A DNA stretch of 34,049 nt from Phycisphaerales bacterium UBA2218. Lineage in GTDB: Bacteria; Planctomycetota; Phycisphaerae; Sedimentisphaerales; Anaerobacaceae. Numbering within the stretch: position 1 is the first letter of the stretch; the number at the start of each line of letters is the position of its first letter. Shown here one piece after another: positions 31,365 through 34,049 of this stretch. The notes under the pieces were generated by a model that was not told where the DNA came from, made no database searches, and was given only the letters and a program-made list of their open reading frames with translations. Position numbers and translations under genes: made by a program. The DNA is taken from contig DCUI01000271.1 in NCBI GenBank assembly GCA_002327785.1, positions 1-34,049 on the forward strand, written 5' to 3'.

Positions 31365-34049
31365 CTACTTCTCCAGACTCTCCTCCAATTCCTCGGACAT
31401 CTGGTTCAGTTCGCTGCGGATCGTCTCCAGCTTCCTTTTGGGTTCCTCGACCTGCGCAGCCGTGTCGGCAGACATTTCTTCGCCGTCGTCCATCACGTAC
31501 GGCGTGATGAACACGATCAGCTCGTTGTTCGCCTTGGTCACATCGTTGTGCCGGAATGCCCCGCCCACGAGAGGCAGATCGCCGAAGAGCGGGACTTTCT
31601 TGACGATCTTTGTGTCCGTCTGGAAGAGGATGCCGCCCAGCATGAGGGTCTGGCCGTCCTGGACGATCATGTTCGTCGTGCTCTCCATGACCCGTCGAAC
31701 GGGTTGGCCGTTGATCGAATCGCCCGTCAGGTCGGACAACAGCACGGTGACGATCATATCGACGTTCTTCTCCGGTGTAATGCTCGGACGCACGGCGAGC
31801 GTCATCCCAACCTTCTGATACTCGAAGCTCTGCGTGACCCTGCCGCCCGTCTCGGACGTCGAGGCGTTCGTCTGGAAGGCGACCATCTGACCTTTGAAGA
31901 AACTCGCCTCCTCGTTGTCCTCGGTCCACAGCGACTGCTGGTTGAGGATCTGGGCATCGACCTTTTTCACGAGGAAATCCAGCAGGGTCGTAATGCTGGT
32001 TCCCACCCGGAGCGTCGCCGAGCCACGCTCCTGAAGATAAGTGAGTTCCGAAAGAGCGGTCACCGCGTTCTCTCCGACCGAGAACACCTCGGCAGGATTC
32101 GACGACAACTGGAGGCCGAGCGAGGTGAGATCCTGATGGTCCACCTCGACGACGACCGCCTTGACCATGACCTGTTTGCCCGGTACGTCCAGGTTCCGGA
32201 TCGTCTCCTCGATACTGCTCTGGAACTCGGGGGGCGCCAGCACAAGGATGGACTTGCTCCTCGGATCGGGGACGAAACGGACACGTCCGATCACGTTGCT
32301 GATCGGCTCTTCGTCCGTGGTTCGTCTTCCGCCGCCGGTGGACCACCACGGCGTATATTCGTTGGCATTACTCTGACTGTTGCTGCTGCTGTTGGGGCTG
32401 TTGTTCCTCGCGTTGCCCTGATTTTGTGTGCCCTGCGAGTCATCCATCGAGTACTGGCCTATGCCCTGCGTGGTCCGGCGGATGCGCGCGTTCGTGCCGG
32501 GCTCATTGAACATGGCATTGAGCCGTTCGGCAAGGTCTTCCGTGTCGGCGTATTTGATCTGAACAACATGAGGAATCTCCGCCATCTCCTGCCGATCCAA
32601 GTCGCGGATCAGTTGTTCAATGACGGCATACGCCTGCGGGATCTTGCTGATTACGATGATCTTCTTGGTCCCCGGGACGTCCTCGAACGTCAACTGCCCG
32701 TAGAGTGGGCCGACGATCTTCTGTTTCCGGTCCATCTCGTCACCCCAGAAGATCATGCGAAAGAGCGAACGCGTAGAATCAGACTCCTCCGAAAAGAGCT
32801 TGCGCAGCAGCGTGGCCATCTGGACGGGGTCCGAGTTCTTTAACTCGATGATCCTCGGCTTGACCTGCTCCACGTCCAGCGGCACGTCCCATTCCTTGAT
32901 CTGCTTGCGGATCTTCTCCATATTCTCCGCCGAGGCGATCACGGTCACCTGCCCCATCGAGGGATACGAAATGACCTTCACGGTCTCGCTGGGCTGGATA
33001 TTGCGGTACCGAGAGCTGCGATATCCATAGCTGTACGAGCTTCCCGACTGCGATTCATACAGCCCTTCGAGATTCGTCTTGATCTGGTCGGGGTCGGCGT
33101 GCTCGAGCGGGAAGACCTCCGTCAGGAACTGACCGGGAATCACGTCAACCTCGGCGATGAGCTTCTTGACCATCTCCCGCAGGTCCGCCCGGCCGAAGAT
33201 CATGATTTGCCGTGTTTGGGAGAGCGCCTGGACCAGCACGTTCGGGCGAAGCTCCGTGCCCGGCATCTCCTGCAGGGACTGCTGTATCCGGCGGGCAACC
33301 TCGTCCGCATCGGCGTAGACGATCGAGACCGTCTCGTACTCCGGCGCGATCGTCTGCTCCCGATCCATCTTCTCGATCCATTCGCCGATCTGCTTGATGC
33401 TCTCCGAGGACCCTCGCGCGATGATCCACTTGCGCTTGGGCTCGGGGATCAGGATGATGGGCGTGTCGCCCGCCGCAATCACAACGGACGTCGCGGACTT
33501 GCCGCCGCCGGAAGACTGGCTGGCCGGTCGGGACGAAGTCCCGCTGCTCCGCAGGGGCTGGCCTCTGCGACCATCCGCCGAGCCGCCGAGGAGCAGACGC
33601 AACAATTGAACCATTTCCGTGGGATCCCCGCTGCGAATCTCGAAGATCTCGGTGATCATCTTGTTGCCGGCATCAGGAATGTCGAACTGGGCGATGATAT
33701 TCTCGATCCGCATGAGATTGCCGACCGTGTCGATTACGAGCAGGGTGCCGGTCGTCTCATCGGCGCTGACGTGCCCGTATTCGCTCACCAGGGGCCGGAC
33801 AACTTCGCCCATCTGGGCGGGAGGGTAGTTGGCCAGCTTGAAGAGCTTCTGGACGACCTGATCGGGGTTTTCGAAGGCCGCCAGCGGCTGACCCGGCGGG
33901 ACGATCGGGTGAACCCCAAGCTTGGCCTCGCTGAGCGGCTTGAGAAAGATCGTGTCATCCACTTCTTCCGGCGTGAAGCCCTTCATGCGCAGGGCGCTGT
34001 AGATTTTCAGCAGGGCCTTGCTCCGGGGCAGCTTCTCCGGCGCGTAGAT
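31365..34049 (-). CDS. secretin (GspD/PilQ family), N-terminus beyond the window
   Basis: An outer-membrane secretin of a type II secretion or type IV pilus system. The frame stays open to the right edge, so 894 residues are visible and the N-terminus with its signal peptide is missing; the internal Met at 33986 is not the start. About five N1-like (NolW) domains occur in series, recognisable by openings such as EIFEIRSGDPTEMVQLLRLL, TEVFPLEHADPDQIKTNL and VVQIKYADTEDLAERLNAMF. A Ser/Asn/Gln-rich disordered linker lies within the last one. The C-terminal secretin domain has VGMTLAVRPSITPEKNVDM and LMLGGILFQTDTKIVKKVPL followed by FGDLPLVGGAFRH. The protein ends in an acidic coiled coil rather than a pilotin-type S domain. 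No other secretion genes are in view. Confidence 0.92.
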   Translation of the reverse strand: MYAPEKLPRSKALLKIYSALRMKGFTPEEVDDTIFLKPLSEAKLGVHPIVPPGQPLAAFENPDQVVQKLFKLANYPPAQMGEVVRPLVSEYGHVSADETTGTLLVIDTVGNLMRIENIIAQFDIPDAGNKMITEIFEIRSGDPTEMVQLLRLLLGGSADGRRGQPLRSSGTSSRPASQSSGGGKSATSVVIAAGDTPIILIPEPKRKWIIARGSSESIKQIGEWIEKMDREQTIAPEYETVSIVYADADEVARRIQQSLQEMPGTELRPNVLVQALSQTRQIMIFGRADLREMVKKLIAEVDVIPGQFLTEVFPLEHADPDQIKTNLEGLYESQSGSSYSYGYRSSRYRNIQPSETVKVISYPSMGQVTVIASAENMEKIRKQIKEWDVPLDVEQVKPRIIELKNSDPVQMATLLRKLFSEESDSTRSLFRMIFWGDEMDRKQKIVGPLYGQLTFEDVPGTKKIIVISKIPQAYAVIEQLIRDLDRQEMAEIPHVVQIKYADTEDLAERLNAMFNEPGTNARIRRTTQGIGQYSMDDSQGTQNQGNARNNSPNSSSNSQSNANEYTPWWSTGGGRRTTDEEPISNVIGRVRFVPDPRSKSILVLAPPEFQSSIEETIRNLDVPGKQVMVKAVVVEVDHQDLTSLGLQLSSNPAEVFSVGENAVTALSELTYLQERGSATLRVGTSITTLLDFLVKKVDAQILNQQSLWTEDNEEASFFKGQMVAFQTNASTSETGGRVTQSFEYQKVGMTLAVRPSITPEKNVDMIVTVLLSDLTGDSINGQPVRRVMESTTNMIVQDGQTLMLGGILFQTDTKIVKKVPLFGDLPLVGGAFRHNDVTKANNELIVFITPYVMDDGEEMSADTAAQVEEPKRKLETIRSELNQMSEELEESLEK

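Noticed and set aside
31315..32349. A 344-codon minus-strand frame overlapping the secretin gene in another phase
   Set aside because: Same strand but a different phase from a secretin with clear motifs; its own translation is low-complexity Arg/Gly-rich.
33986..33986. Met at 33986 as the secretin start
   Set aside because: The frame is open upstream to the window edge and encodes a plausible N-domain segment, so the gene is cut by the window.

Overview
This window reads like a chromosomal segment of a Planctomycetota bacterium, most likely Phycisphaerae-like. That placement is inferred from family resemblance and gene order: a FabZ-ACP-FabZ-KS-KS locus, Tat-exported enzymes, several SPFH proteins beside a P-type ATPase, and a secretin with many N-domains. 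No rRNA is present to confirm it. The DNA is GC-rich, so long open frames opposite real genes are common and were discarded.

Layout. (a) 1-1440 looks like the end of an integrated element. It holds a short tandem repeat, one unrecognised gene, a 52-residue protein of a type I associate with integrase modules, and a 3' tRNA(CAU) fragment at 1389-1435 with no 5' half, which is the usual scar of tRNA-targeted integration. (b) 1473-3254 holds a putative nuclease-like protein and a soluble histidine kinase. (c) 3380-6003 is the classical rpsO-pnp pair with a candidate promoter. (d) 6185-12864 is a minus-strand series: pcrA-type helicase, a Tat-exported L-fucose-isomerase-like protein, a Tat-exported GH10 xylanase whose leader carries alternative hairpins, manC and ruvX, closed by a good intrinsic terminator.

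(e) 12961-23769 is a seven-gene minus-strand operon. In transcription order it encodes an HflK-like protein fused to a multi-pass membrane domain, HflC, a third SPFH protein with a His-rich N-terminus, a heavy-metal P-type ATPase with a similar N-terminus, an ABC ATPase with a long motif-bearing tail, an ABC-2 permease, and a large anchored extracytoplasmic protein. A second ABC-2 permease is transcribed divergently at 23970-24932. I read this as a membrane-quality or transport assembly of unknown function.

(f) 24994-25455 is an ArgA-like GNAT enzyme with a strong promoter placed so that its mRNA should be leaderless. (g) 25604-29777 is a compact five-gene acyl-chain locus and the most interesting part. 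Two FabZ-type hotdog proteins have each lost a different half of the His/Glu catalytic pair, so only a heterodimer would rebuild an active site. They flank an ACP with a large insertion and are followed by two ketosynthases. The first of these has Glu in place of the nucleophilic Cys and Thr in place of the second His, so it is chain-length-factor-like; the second is intact. No ketoreductase or acyltransferase is present. (h) 29822-31099 is serS, followed by a dispersed palindromic repeat. (i) 31365-34049 is the 3' part of a secretin gene that runs off the right edge.
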